NCBI RefSeq assembly: GCF_000380335.1
Contig: NC_021149.1
Location: 4,020,501-4,084,500, forward strand
DNA from: Azotobacter vinelandii CA
GTDB lineage: Bacteria; Pseudomonadota; Gammaproteobacteria; Pseudomonadales; Pseudomonadaceae
Reading direction: 5' to 3'
Length of the DNA: 64,000 nt
Shown: positions 1 through 11,569 of the stretch, piece after piece
Layout of the letters: the number at the start of each line of letters is the position of its first letter
Position numbering within the stretch: the first letter of the stretch is position 1
Translations under genes and position numbers: made by a program
Notes under the pieces: generated by a model
The model's input: only the letters and a program-made list of their open reading frames with translations
What the model was told of the DNA's origin: nothing
Databases searched by the model: none

Positions 1-73
1 CGCGGGCAGACCGGATCGGCCCTCCGGAGCGACACGAAAGGAACCGGCGAAAAAGGACGGCGAGCCAAAGACA

Positions 74-101
74 CCGCCGACATCCGCAAGGATGCCGGCG
101 G
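74..101 (-). terminator. possible guaA transcription terminator
   Basis: A 12-bp stem with one mismatch (CCGCCGACATCC, loop GCAA, GGATGCCGGCGG) lies about 55 bases beyond the guaA stop. The tract after the stem on the minus strand (TGTCTTTGG) is only weakly T-rich, so it is a modest candidate. Nothing else is seen in bases 1-154. Confidence 0.35.
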
Positions 102-154
102 CGAAAAACAAGACAGGATCGTTCGGGGCAGACACCGGCGCGCGGGCCGATGCC

Positions 155-1735
155 TCACTCCCACTCGATGGTCGCCGGCGGCTTGCTCGACACGTCGTAG
201 GTGACCCGGGAGATGCCGTCGATCTCGTTGATGATACGGTTGGAGACTTTTTCCAGGAGCTCGTAGGGCAGGTGCGCCCAACGGGCGGTCATGAAGTCGA
301 CGGTTTCCACGGCGCGCAGGGCGACCACCCAGGCGTAGCGGCGGCCGTCGCCGACCACGCCGACCGACTTGACCGGCTGGAACACCACGAACGCCTGGCT
401 GACCTTGTGGTACCAGTCGGCCTTGCGCAGTTCCTCGATGAAGATATGGTCGGCGCGGCGAAGCAGGTCGGCGTATTCCTTCTTCACCTCGCCGAGGATG
501 CGCACCCCGAGGCCCGGACCGGGGAACGGGTGGCGATAGACCATGTCGTAGGGCAGGCCCAGTTCCAGGCCGATCTTGCGCACCTCGTCCTTGAACAGTT
601 CGCGCAGCGGCTCGACCAGCTTGAGGTTCATGTCCTCGGGCAGACCGCCGACGTTGTGGTGGGACTTGATCACATGGGCCTTGCCGGTCCTGGCGCCGGC
701 CGATTCGATCACGTCGGGATAGATGGTGCCCTGGGCGAGGAAACGGATGTTCTCCAGCTTCGCCGCCTCGGCATCGAACACTTCGATGAAGGTGCGGCCG
801 ATGATCTTGCGCTTCTGCTCCGGGTCGGACACGCCGGCCAGGTTGGCGAGGAACTGCGCCTCGGCATCGGCGCGGATCACCTTGACGCCCATGTTCTCGG
901 CGAACATGGCCATCACCTGGTCGCCCTCGTGCAGGCGCAGCAGGCCGTTGTCGACGAACACGCAGGTCAGCCGGTCGCCGATGGCGCGATGCAGCAGCGC
1001 GGCGACCACCGAGGAGTCGACGCCGCCGGAAAGGCCGAGCAGCACGTTGGCGCCGCCGACCTGGGCGCGCACCTGGGCGATGGCGTCCTCGACGATGTTG
1101 GATGGCGTCCACAGCGCCTCGCAGCCGCAGATCTCGCGCACGAAGCGGCCGAGGATGCGCAGGCCCTGCTTGGTGTGGGTCACTTCCGGGTGGAACTGCA
1201 CGCCGTAGTAGCGGCGCTTGTCGTCGGCCATGGCGGCGATCGGGCAACTCGGAGTGCTGGCCAGCACATGGAAGCCCTCGGGAATTCCGGTGACCTTGTC
1301 GCCGTGGCTCATCCACACGTCGAGGCCGAGCACGCCGTCGTCGTCCACATGATCCTCGATGCCGTCGAGCAGGCGCGCCTTGCCAACCACATCGACACGG
1401 GCATAGCCGAACTCGCGCAGATCCGAGCCTTGCACCTTGCCGCCGAGTTGCTCGGCCATGGTCTGCATGCCGTAGCAGATGCCGAAAAGCGGCACGCCCA
1501 GATCGAACACCGCTTGCGGCGCGCGCGGACTGTCGGCCTCGTGCACCGACTCCGGCCCGCCGGCGAGGATGATGCCGCGCGGGGCGAAGGCGCGGATCTC
1601 CTCGTTGCTCATGTCGAACGGGTGCAGCTCGCAATAGACGCCGATCTCGCGCACCCGGCGGGCGATCAACTGGGTGTACTGGGAACCGAAATCCAGGATC
1701 AGGATCCGGTGGGCGTGGATGTCTTGGTGGGCCAT
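155..1735 (-). CDS. guaA: GMP synthase (glutamine-hydrolysing)
   Basis: This cytoplasmic enzyme aminates XMP to GMP using glutamine and ATP, the last step of guanine nucleotide synthesis. The 526-residue product has the usual length. The N-terminal class I glutamine amidotransferase domain carries the nucleophile Cys87 in GICYGMQ and the FHPEVTHT motif of the triad. The central ATP pyrophosphatase domain has the loop [10 protein letters not shown], and the C-terminal dimerisation domain ends in PPATIEWE, as in bacterial GuaA. The ATG at 1735 gives the canonical start. guaB lies upstream on the same strand, 224 bases away, and the two probably form the guaBA operon. Confidence 0.98.
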   Translation of the reverse strand: MAHQDIHAHRILILDFGSQYTQLIARRVREIGVYCELHPFDMSNEEIRAFAPRGIILAGGPESVHEADSPRAPQAVFDLGVPLFGICYGMQTMAEQLGGKVQGSDLREFGYARVDVVGKARLLDGIEDHVDDDGVLGLDVWMSHGDKVTGIPEGFHVLASTPSCPIAAMADDKRRYYGVQFHPEVTHTKQGLRILGRFVREICGCEALWTPSNIVEDAIAQVRAQVGGANVLLGLSGGVDSSVVAALLHRAIGDRLTCVFVDNGLLRLHEGDQVMAMFAENMGVKVIRADAEAQFLANLAGVSDPEQKRKIIGRTFIEVFDAEAAKLENIRFLAQGTIYPDVIESAGARTGKAHVIKSHHNVGGLPEDMNLKLVEPLRELFKDEVRKIGLELGLPYDMVYRHPFPGPGLGVRILGEVKKEYADLLRRADHIFIEELRKADWYHKVSQAFVVFQPVKSVGVVGDGRRYAWVVALRAVETVDFMTARWAHLPYELLEKVSNRIINEIDGISRVTYDVSSKPPATIEWE

Positions 1736-1959
1736 GGCCGTCTCTCGTAGCGGAATTCACAAACGACGCGAGGCTGCCCCGTCTCTTCGCAACAGCAGCA
1801 GCCCCGTGTCTTCGATTCGTAAGAACGATCCGCCGCATCGCGAGCGCGGACCAGCCGAGGCGGAAAGAAGCGAGAAAGCGGGGTTCGCCGAAGCGAACGA
1901 GCATTCCGAACCTCTTCCCGCTGCAGCCTGCCCGAGCGCAGCGGCACCGAATCGCTGTT
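1736..1959. other. guaB-guaA spacer
   Basis: This 224-base spacer has no convincing gene. It contains a short perfect hairpin (GTTCGC-CGAA-GCGAAC, 1883-1898). The spacer seems long for an operon junction; an internal promoter or a small repeat insertion is possible but not shown. Confidence 0.4.
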
Positions 1960-3492
<1,533 letters not shown>

Positions 3493-3496
<4 letters not shown>

Positions 3497-5340
3497 TGTG
3501 CGTAGCGGCTCAGCTCGTCCGCGCCCAGCGCCCGGGCGAGCGCGTTGTTGCGATGGAAACTGACCAGCAGTCGCTGCCGCGCCCGGCCGATGCCGATGTG
3601 CAGCAGCCGCACCCGCTCGGGCAGCGAGCTGTCGGCCTCCTCGCCCGGCGCCACGAAGGAAGCGTCGAACAACACCACCGCGGCGAACTCCAGCCCCTTC
3701 GCGGCCTGGATGGGCATGACCGACACCCGCTGCGCATCGGCGCGGTAGCCGCGGCGGGCCTCGTCGTCTTCCAGCCAGGCATGGGGAATGCCGAGCGCGA
3801 CCAGCGCCTCGACCATGGCCTCGCCGGCACCGCCCTGCGGATAGAGCAGCGCCATGTCGCCCCAGGCCAGCCCTTCGGCATACCACTGGCGCAGGCAGCA
3901 GACGGCATGGGCCGTCTCCCCGGACAGGCGCGGGAAACGCCGCAACGCCGGCCGCGGCCCCGGAGCGGCGGCTGCCGGCGGCATGTCGCCCTCGTCGTCG
4001 GCCAGATGCCCACCGGCCAGGCAATGGCCGAAGGCGAGGATTTCCCGGCTGTTGCGGTAATTGCGGCGGAGCATGCCGCCGCTGCCCGGCGTCCGGTCGC
4101 CCGGCTCCCGGAAGCCCGGCGCCCGGAAGCCCACGCTGGCCAGATCGAAGCCCTGCGCCGAACGCCGCCGATGGAGAGCTTGGGCCTCGTCGTAGAGCAG
4201 CAGCAGCGAACCCTCGGCCGGGTCGATCATCCGTGCGAGCAGGCGCAGCCAGTCCGGCTCGAAGTCGTGCCCTTCGTCGATCAGCAGCGCGCCGTACTGG
4301 CCGCCGGGAATCCGCCCGCGCTCCACCCCGGCGATCACCGAGTCGGCGACCCGCCAGTAATGCTCGTCCTCGCCCTCCAGCAACTCGACCTGCCAGGTTT
4401 CGAGCTGCCGCTCGCACCAGTCGTGGAAATGCTCGACCCGTACCCGCTCGTCGATGCCGTGCGCGGCGACGAAGCCGCGCAGCCTGGCCGCCAGGGCGGC
4501 GTTGAAGCACAGCACCTGGATCGGCCGGCGCAGCGTCGCGGCCAGATGCAGGCAACGGTAGCCGAGAATCAGCGTCTTGCCGGAACCGGCGCCCCCCCGG
4601 ACGACCTGCTGCCCCTCGCCGAGGCTGCGGGCGATGTACTCCTGACGCAGGTCCATGACCCGCATGCCGCCCGCCGGCGGCGGAGCGCTCCCGGACAGTG
4701 GCAGACCGTCGTCGCCGATACGCAGCTCGGGAAACAGATGCCAGCGGATGGCATCGATCTGCGTCCGCGTCAGCCGGCCGGAGCCGCCGGGCACGCACAT
4801 CGACTCCAGGCGCCGGCGCAGGGCGCCGGGCTCCAGTTCGTGCAACTCGTCCCGATGGAGTACCTGCCGTTCCGGCAGCAACTGCTCGCGCATCCCGGCG
4901 GGCATGCCCCGCTCCAACTGGCTACGGGCGATGCCGGTGAGGACCAGCCCCCAACCGCAGGGAAAAGGCGGACGCGCCTCCCCGTCCCGGCACAGTCGCG
5001 GATCGCGCAGCAGCTCCTTCAGCAGCCGCTGCATGCCTTGCCGCCCCAGTTCCAGGGGATGCGCCACCTCGCGGCGGCCCTCGACGCTCTCCAGCGTACA
5101 GGTGGCACGGGACATCCGCTTGAGGCTGCCCGCCCGCCAGTCCCGCACCTCGAGAAACAGCAGACCGCGCTCGGGGTGCAGGACGATGAAATTGGGATAG
5201 TGGCGCCCTTCGCCGGGAAAAAGGTCGTACCAGATCAGGCAATCGTCCTCGAGGCCGTCCAGCAACACGCGGGCGACCTGCCGCTCCCCGGCCGTCATGC
5301 GCGAAAGACAGGCGCCAGGCGCCGGGATGAGTTCGGCCAT
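3493..5340 (-). CDS. NERD-domain superfamily I DNA helicase
   Basis: This is a 615-residue UvrD/Rep-like helicase. An N-terminal NERD (nuclease-related) region at roughly residues 35-110 includes the GEGRHYPNFIVLHP and LFLEVRDWR segments. Further motifs are the Walker A VRGGAGSGKT, Walker B-like LLIDEGHDF, the LRRNYRNS motif, QAAKGLEFAAVVLFD, and a C-terminal HIGIGRARQRL motif VI. It likely acts in DNA metabolism or repair; the substrate is unknown. The ATG at 5340 (MAELIPAPG) was chosen over an upstream in-frame Met because conserved sequence begins there. It is divergent from the 2-hydroxyacid dehydrogenase gene. Confidence 0.85.
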
Positions 5341-5527
5341 GCAGCCCCCTGTTCCAGTTGCGACCAGTTCGCCCCACGAGCGGCGACAAAGCACGAATGG
5401 TAGAGGATTTCCAGTACAGGAGTCTCATTTCCGGCAGCGGATCGCCCCGGGCGAAGCGCTCCCGGCTCGTGACGAGGCCCGCCCCTCTCTGCTAGAACTC
5501 GGACCCACCCGCCAAGGAACCACCGCC

Positions 5528-6505
5528 ATGCACATCGTCATCCCCGACGATTACCAGGATGTCATCCGCAGCCTCGACTGCTTCGCCCGGCTGCGCGATT
5601 CCGGCCACAGCGTCGAGCTATTCCACGACGCCGAGAGCGACCCGCAACGCCTCGCCGAACGCTTCGCCAGCGCCGACGCGCTGGTGCTGACCCGCGAACG
5701 CACACGCATCGACGAAGCCCTGCTGGCCCGCCTGCCCAGGCTCAAGCTGATCAGCCAGACCGGCAAGATCGCCGCCCATCTCGATCTCGACGCCTGCACC
5801 CGCCGCGGCGTCGCCGTGGCCGAGGGGCGCGGCTCGCCGATCGCCCCGGCGGAACTGGCCTGGACGCTGATCCTCAACGCCCGCCGCCGGCTGCTGCCGG
5901 CCATCGCCGCCTTCCGCGAGGGCCGCTGGCAGACCAATATCGGCGAGCGCCTGGCCGGGCTGACCCTGGGCATCTGGGGCTACGGCAAGATCGGCCAGCG
6001 CCTGGCCCGCTACGCCCAGGCCTTCGAGATGCCGGTGCTGGTCTGGGGCAGCGAGGCCTCGCGCCAGGCCGCCGTCGCCCACGGCCACCGCGCCGCCGCC
6101 TCCCGTGAAGCCTTCTTCGCCGAAGCCGACGTGCTCACCCTCAACCTGCGCCTGTCGCCGTCCACCCGGCACATCGTCGGCTTCGACGACCTGGCGCGGA
6201 TGAAGCCCGACGCCCTGCTGGTCAACGTCAGCCGCGCCGAACTGATCGCCCCCGGCGCCCTGCTCCGCGCCCTGGACGCCGGCCGCCCCGGATTCGCCGC
6301 TCTCGACGTGTTCGAGCAGGAGCCGATCCTCGACCCCGCCCACCCGCTGCCGAACCACCCGCGGGTGCTCTGCACCCCGCACCTGGGTTACGTCGAGAAG
6401 CACGGCTACGAGTTGTATTTCGGCGATGCCTTCGACAACCTGCTGGCCTTCTTCGCCGGCCAGCCGCTCAACCTGGCCAATCCGCAAGTGCTGGCGGAAC
6501 GCTGA
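5528..6505 (+). CDS. D-2-hydroxyacid dehydrogenase family protein
   Basis: This 325-residue NAD(P)-dependent oxidoreductase belongs to the SerA/LdhA-type superfamily. The nucleotide-binding fold shows LTLGIWGYGKIGQRLARYA, where the glycine motif is GYGKIG. Catalytic positions are the Arg in LLVNVSRAELI, the Glu in LDVFEQEPI and the His in TPHLGYVEKHGYE. The substrate (a 2-ketoacid/2-hydroxyacid pair) cannot be read from sequence. The ATG at 5528 follows a purine-rich AAGGA and starts with the conserved MHIVIPDDYQD. Confidence 0.88.
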   Translation: MHIVIPDDYQDVIRSLDCFARLRDSGHSVELFHDAESDPQRLAERFASADALVLTRERTRIDEALLARLPRLKLISQTGKIAAHLDLDACTRRGVAVAEGRGSPIAPAELAWTLILNARRRLLPAIAAFREGRWQTNIGERLAGLTLGIWGYGKIGQRLARYAQAFEMPVLVWGSEASRQAAVAHGHRAAASREAFFAEADVLTLNLRLSPSTRHIVGFDDLARMKPDALLVNVSRAELIAPGALLRALDAGRPGFAALDVFEQEPILDPAHPLPNHPRVLCTPHLGYVEKHGYELYFGDAFDNLLAFFAGQPLNLANPQVLAER

Positions 6506-6583
6506 TCGCAGGTCCTCCCGGCTTCCCGCGGCGGAGGAAGCCGCGGCCACCGCAGGCCCCACTCCATCGCCGCAGGAACGCCC

Positions 6584-7456
6584 ATGCGCCACCGTTCCGC
6601 CCTGCTCGCCCTGCACCTGGGCGCCCTGTTCTTCGGCCTGTCCGGCATCTTCGGCAAGCTGGCCCTGGCCACGCCGGCGGTGATCGTGTTCGGCCGCGCG
6701 CTGTTCGCCGTGGCCGCCCTGCTGCCCTTCGCCCGCCCGGATACGGACTACCGCTCCCCCGGCTGGCGGCGTCGCCTGGCGCTGGCCGGCGCCGGCCTGC
6801 TGCTGGGCGGGCACTGGTGGAGCTTCTTCGTCGCGGTGAAGGTGTCCGGCGTGGCGCTGGCCACCCTGGGCTTCGCCAGCTTCCCGGCCTTCACCGTGCT
6901 GCTGGAGGGACTGCTGTTCCGCGAACGGGTGCGCGCGGCCGAATGGGGCGTGGTCGCGCTGGTCAGCCTCGGGCTGGTGCTGGTCGGCCCGAATTTCGAC
7001 TTCGCCAGCCAAACCACTCCCGGTCTCGCCTGGGCAGTGCTTTCGGGCCTGCTGTTCGCCCTGCTGTCGGTGTCCAACCGCGCCATCACCCCTGGCGTGA
7101 AACCGGCACAGGCCGCGCTCTGGCAGAACCTCGCCATCCTCGTCTGCGGCCTGCCGCCGGCCTGGCCGCATCTGCCCGCCGCAAGCGCCCTCGACTGGCT
7201 ATGGATCGCCCTGCTCGGCTTGCTCTGCACGGCCCTGGCGCACAGCCTGTTCGTCGCCAGCCTGCGCGTGCTCAACGCGCGCAGCGCCTCGGTGGTGTTC
7301 GCCCTGGAACCGGTCTACGGCATCCTCTTCGCCTGGTGGCTGTTCGACGAACGCCCCGGAGCGCGGATGCTCGCCGGCGGCGCGTTGATCCTGCTGGCCA
7401 CGCTGCTTTCCGCGCGCCTGAGCCGGCATGCCCCGCGGGCCGACGATCGCGAATGA
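6584..7456 (+). CDS. EamA/DMT-family transporter
   Basis: This 290-residue inner-membrane protein shows two EamA repeats and about ten hydrophobic segments, from ALLALHLGALFFGLSGIFGKL at the N terminus to GGALILLATLLSARL near the C terminus. Family members export amino acids or other metabolites; the substrate is unknown here. It starts 78 bases after the dehydrogenase gene on the same strand, so co-transcription is plausible. Confidence 0.88.
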   Translation: MRHRSALLALHLGALFFGLSGIFGKLALATPAVIVFGRALFAVAALLPFARPDTDYRSPGWRRRLALAGAGLLLGGHWWSFFVAVKVSGVALATLGFASFPAFTVLLEGLLFRERVRAAEWGVVALVSLGLVLVGPNFDFASQTTPGLAWAVLSGLLFALLSVSNRAITPGVKPAQAALWQNLAILVCGLPPAWPHLPAASALDWLWIALLGLLCTALAHSLFVASLRVLNARSASVVFALEPVYGILFAWWLFDERPGARMLAGGALILLATLLSARLSRHAPRADDRE

Positions 7457-7544
7457 AACGGCGGCCCGGCAGAGCGAGGTCCCGACCGGTATACAAGCGC
7501 CAACGCGGTTCCCGCCGCCGCCATGGCGGCTTATCATGCCGGCC

Positions 7545-8915
7545 ATGCTCAACGATCCCTTCCAACGCCTCGGCCTCGACCGGGAAATCCTCACCGTCAG
7601 CCAGCTCAACGGCCGCGCCCGCGCGCTGCTGGAGGACGTGTTCGCCCAGGTCTGGGTCGAGGGCGAGATTTCCAACCTCGCCCGCCCGGCCTCCGGCCAC
7701 CTCTATTTCACCCTCAAGGACCGCCAGGCCCAGGTGCGCTGCGCGCTGTTCCGGCAGAACGCCCTGCGCGTGCGCGAGATCCTGCGCGACGGACTGGCGG
7801 TGCGGGTGCGCGGCAGGGTCTCGCTGTACGAGGGGCGCGGCGACTTCCAGTTGATCCTCGATCTGCTCGAACCGGCCGGCGACGGCGCCCTGCGCCTGGC
7901 CTTCGAGGCGCTCAAGGAAAAACTCGCCGCCGAAGGCCTGTTCGCCGCCGAGCGCAAGCGCCCGCTGCCGGCCCATCCGCGGAGCATCGGCATCGTCAGC
8001 TCGCCGACCGGCGCGGTGATCCGCGACATCGTCTCGGTGTTCCGCCGCCGCGCGCCGCAGGTCGAACTGACCCTGGTGCCCACCGCGGTGCAGGGCCGCG
8101 AGGCGGTCGCACAGATCGTCCATGCCCTCGAACTGGCCGATCGCCAGGGCTTCGACGCGCTGATCCTGGCTCGCGGCGGCGGCTCTCTGGAGGATCTCTG
8201 GTGCTTCAACGAAGAAGTCGTGGCGCGCGCCGTCGCCGCCTGCGCGACGCCCGTGGTCAGCGCCGTCGGCCACGAGACCGACGTGACCATCGCCGATTTC
8301 GTCGCCGACCTGCGCGCCCCGACCCCCTCGGCCGCCGCCGAACTGCTGGCCCCCGACAGCAGCGACCTGCAGCGCCGCCTCGACGGTCTGCAGCGCCGCC
8401 TGCAACTGCGCATGCGGCACCTGCTCGCCGCCCGCCGCCTGCAGCTCGACGGCCTGAGCCGGCGCCTGCGACATCCCGGCGAGCGCCTGCAGCAGCAGGC
8501 CCAGCGCCTCGACGACCTGGAGCTGCGCCTCAGGCGCGCCATGCAGCGCCGTCTGCAGGGCGACGCCGAGCGCCTGGCGCGCCTCGACACCCGCCTCGCC
8601 GCCCAGCATCCCGAACGCCTGCTCGGCCTTTTGCGCCAGCGCCTGGAGCATCTCGCCGAGCGCCTGCCGCGCGCCATGCGCAGCACCCTGCGCGAGCGGC
8701 GCCAGCGTCTCGAAGCCACCGCGCAGACCCTGCAGGCGGTCAGCCCGCTGGCGACCCTCGGCCGCGGCTACGCGATTCTCCTCGACGAGCGGGGCCGGGC
8801 GATCCGCGCCGCCGTCCAGGCCCATCCCGGCCAGCGCCTGCACGCGCGTCTCGCCGAAGGCGCACTGGAGTTGCGGGTCGAAGCCGCCTTCCCTTCCCCG
8901 CCACAGCCGGACTGA
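7545..8915 (+). CDS. xseA: exodeoxyribonuclease VII large subunit
   Basis: This is the large subunit of exonuclease VII, which degrades single-stranded DNA with the XseB small subunit. The 456-residue length fits the family. An N-terminal OB-fold (LTVSQLNGRARALLEDVF) precedes the nuclease core with SIGIVSSPTGAVIRDI, LILARGGGSLEDLWCFNE and VSAVGHETDVTIADF. A long arginine-rich coiled coil follows at about residues 270-400. The ATG at 7545 (MLNDPFQRLG) is preferred; an ATG three codons upstream is also possible. Confidence 0.95.
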   Translation: MLNDPFQRLGLDREILTVSQLNGRARALLEDVFAQVWVEGEISNLARPASGHLYFTLKDRQAQVRCALFRQNALRVREILRDGLAVRVRGRVSLYEGRGDFQLILDLLEPAGDGALRLAFEALKEKLAAEGLFAAERKRPLPAHPRSIGIVSSPTGAVIRDIVSVFRRRAPQVELTLVPTAVQGREAVAQIVHALELADRQGFDALILARGGGSLEDLWCFNEEVVARAVAACATPVVSAVGHETDVTIADFVADLRAPTPSAAAELLAPDSSDLQRRLDGLQRRLQLRMRHLLAARRLQLDGLSRRLRHPGERLQQQAQRLDDLELRLRRAMQRRLQGDAERLARLDTRLAAQHPERLLGLLRQRLEHLAERLPRAMRSTLRERRQRLEATAQTLQAVSPLATLGRGYAILLDERGRAIRAAVQAHPGQRLHARLAEGALELRVEAAFPSPPQPD

Positions 8916-8919
8916 ACCG

Positions 8920-9684
8920 ATGCACGAGCCGAACCGGGCGATCCCCGCCTACGCCGAACCCGACTGGGCGCAGGTCGCCCGCATTCCCGTGGCCGAATGC
9001 GGCGAGGCGCTGTGCAGCCTGCGCCTGGCCCCCGCGCTGCGGGTCTACCCGGCCTACCGCCATCTCGGCATCCCCGAGGCGGTCGAGGACTGCCTGGTAC
9101 GTCGGGAGGTCTTCGAGCGCCTGCTGCGCGCCGCCGCGCACCTGCCCGCCGGCCTGGCGCTGGTGGTGCTCGACGGCTGGCGGCCGATCGCCGTGCAGCA
9201 GCACCTGTACCGCACCCTGGAAACGGCCATGGCCCTGCACCATCCGCAGGCCGACGCGGCGACCCTGCAGCGCCTGACCCGCCAGTTCGTCTCGCCGCCC
9301 AGTCGCGATCCGCAGGCGCCGAGCCCGCACCTGACCGGCGGCGCGGTGGACGTGACCCTGTGCGACGTCCAGGGCCGCTGGCTGGACATGGGCTCGCGCT
9401 TCGACGAGGTCGGCCCGCGCTCGTTCAGCGCCCATTACGAAAGCGCGGCCGCCGACGATGCCGCCGCGCTGGCCATCCGCGACCGCCGCCGCCTGCTGCA
9501 CGACGCCATGCTCGAAGCCGGCTTCGCCAACCTGCCGAGCGAGTGGTGGCACTACGACTACGGCGACCAGTTGTGGGCCTGGCATCGCGGCCGGCCGGCG
9601 GCGCTCTACGGCCCGACCGCGCCGCCCAGCCTCGAAGACCTGTGGCGACAGCAACTGGCCGAACGCTTCGCCGACCCCACCTGA
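8920..9684 (+). CDS. D-alanyl-D-alanine dipeptidase (VanX/DdpX family, M15D)
   Basis: This zinc dipeptidase hydrolyses D-Ala-D-Ala and probably serves in peptidoglycan recycling. The 254-residue protein has the M15D signature: the substrate-arginine region LDGWRP, the zinc ligands His and Asp in SPHLTGGAVDVTL, and the catalytic Glu plus third zinc ligand His in SEWWHYDYG. There is no signal peptide, so it acts in the cytoplasm. It starts 4 bases after the xseA stop, so the two are likely translated together. No van-type resistance genes flank it. Confidence 0.92.
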   Translation: MHEPNRAIPAYAEPDWAQVARIPVAECGEALCSLRLAPALRVYPAYRHLGIPEAVEDCLVRREVFERLLRAAAHLPAGLALVVLDGWRPIAVQQHLYRTLETAMALHHPQADAATLQRLTRQFVSPPSRDPQAPSPHLTGGAVDVTLCDVQGRWLDMGSRFDEVGPRSFSAHYESAAADDAAALAIRDRRRLLHDAMLEAGFANLPSEWWHYDYGDQLWAWHRGRPAALYGPTAPPSLEDLWRQQLAERFADPT

Positions 9685-9705
9685 CCCCATCTGCCGGAAG
9701 CCGCC

Positions 9706-10530
9706 ATGTCACGCCTGCTCGCCGCCTGCTGCGCCCTGCTCCTCGCCCTGCCCGCCCACGCCGACGGTTTCATCTCCCGCCTGCTGGACAAGCCGGTGCC
9801 CGGCGGCGTGGCGGTGATCGACCTGGGCGACGGCCCTGCGGCGCCCAGGGTGCGCTACCAGGACAAGCCGGTGCTGACGGTGCGCGAGGACGGCAGGCGC
9901 TGGATCGCCATCGTCGGCATCCCGCTGTCGGTCAAGCCGGGCGAGCAGCGGATCGAGACGGACGGCCGCAGCCTGGCCTTCCGGGTCGAGCCCCGTCATT
10001 ACCGCGAGCAGCGCATCACCCTGAAGAACCAGCGCCAGGTCAGTCCCGACCCGGCCGACCTCAAGCGCATCGAGCGCGAACTGGCCGAACAGACCGACGC
10101 CTACCGGCGTTTCGACCCGCGCCAGCCGAGCAACCTGCTGTTCGACAAACCGGTCGCCGGCCCGCTCTCCAGCCCCTTCGGCCTGCGCCGCTTCTTCAAC
10201 GGCGAGGAACGCAACCCGCATTCCGGGCTGGACTTCGCCGTGCCGGCCGGCACTCCGGTCAAGGCGCCGGCCGCCGGCCGGGTGACCCTGGTCGGCGACT
10301 ACTTCTTCAACGGCCGGACGGTGTTCGTCGACCACGGCCAGGGACTGGTGAGCATGTTCTGCCACCTGTCCAAGGTAGAGGTGAAGGTCGGCGACGAACT
10401 GCCCCGCGGCGCCGTGCTCGGCCGGGTCGGCGCCACCGGCCGGGCCACCGGGCCGCACCTGCACTGGAACGTCAGCCTCAACGACGCGCGGATCGACCCG
10501 ACGATCTTCATCGGCGCCTTCAGCAAGTAA
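9706..10530 (+). CDS. M23-family (LytM) peptidoglycan endopeptidase
   Basis: This is a 274-residue secreted or periplasmic protein. A cleavable signal peptide (MSRLLAACCALLLALPAHA) is followed by an Ig-like N-terminal domain and a C-terminal LytM/M23 domain. Zinc and catalytic positions are visible as HSGLDFAVPAGTPV and HLHWNVSL. It probably cleaves peptide cross-links in murein or is a degenerate activator; the metal-site residues look intact, so active enzyme is more likely. It lies 21 bases downstream of the dipeptidase gene, forming a small cell-wall group. Confidence 0.9.
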   Translation: MSRLLAACCALLLALPAHADGFISRLLDKPVPGGVAVIDLGDGPAAPRVRYQDKPVLTVREDGRRWIAIVGIPLSVKPGEQRIETDGRSLAFRVEPRHYREQRITLKNQRQVSPDPADLKRIERELAEQTDAYRRFDPRQPSNLLFDKPVAGPLSSPFGLRRFFNGEERNPHSGLDFAVPAGTPVKAPAAGRVTLVGDYFFNGRTVFVDHGQGLVSMFCHLSKVEVKVGDELPRGAVLGRVGATGRATGPHLHWNVSLNDARIDPTIFIGAFSK

Positions 10531-10604
10531 CGGCAAGCGGACCGGGGCATCGGCCCCACGGGCCAGTGTCGCGCGGCAGGCCCGAGCCGCGGGTCAGGCG
10601 AAAT

Positions 10605-11377
<773 letters not shown>

Positions 11378-11416
11378 GACGGAACCTCCTGCGAGCGCTG
11401 CAGCATGGCAACCGGT

Positions 11417-11431
11417 AATGACGTTGTCATT
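11417..11431 (-). promoter_or_regulatory. operator palindrome of the toxin-antitoxin operon
   Basis: A perfect inverted repeat AATGAC-GTT-GTCATT is centred 47 bases upstream of the antitoxin start. Ribbon-helix-helix antitoxins of this family bind short palindromes at such positions, so this is the likely autoregulatory site. Confidence 0.6.
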
Positions 11432-11569
11432 GCGCAGCCCGACCTACCGACCGCTCCGGCTCTGGACTCCGGCGGCCCCCGCGTCCGCAGGCTCGTCGGC
11501 GCGAACGACCCCATCCCGCCCCGGCCCGCTACAATGTTCCATCCCTCCGCGCCACACAGGACCCTCCGC

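Noticed and set aside
92-1750. Long open frame on the plus strand opposite guaA
   Set aside because: His/Gln/Ala-rich translation typical of the complement of a high-GC gene; guaA on the minus strand has full family motifs.
8920-9684. A vancomycin-resistance vanX gene
   Set aside because: No vanH/vanA/vanRS neighbours; in a Gram-negative chromosome this is a DdpX-type recycling dipeptidase.
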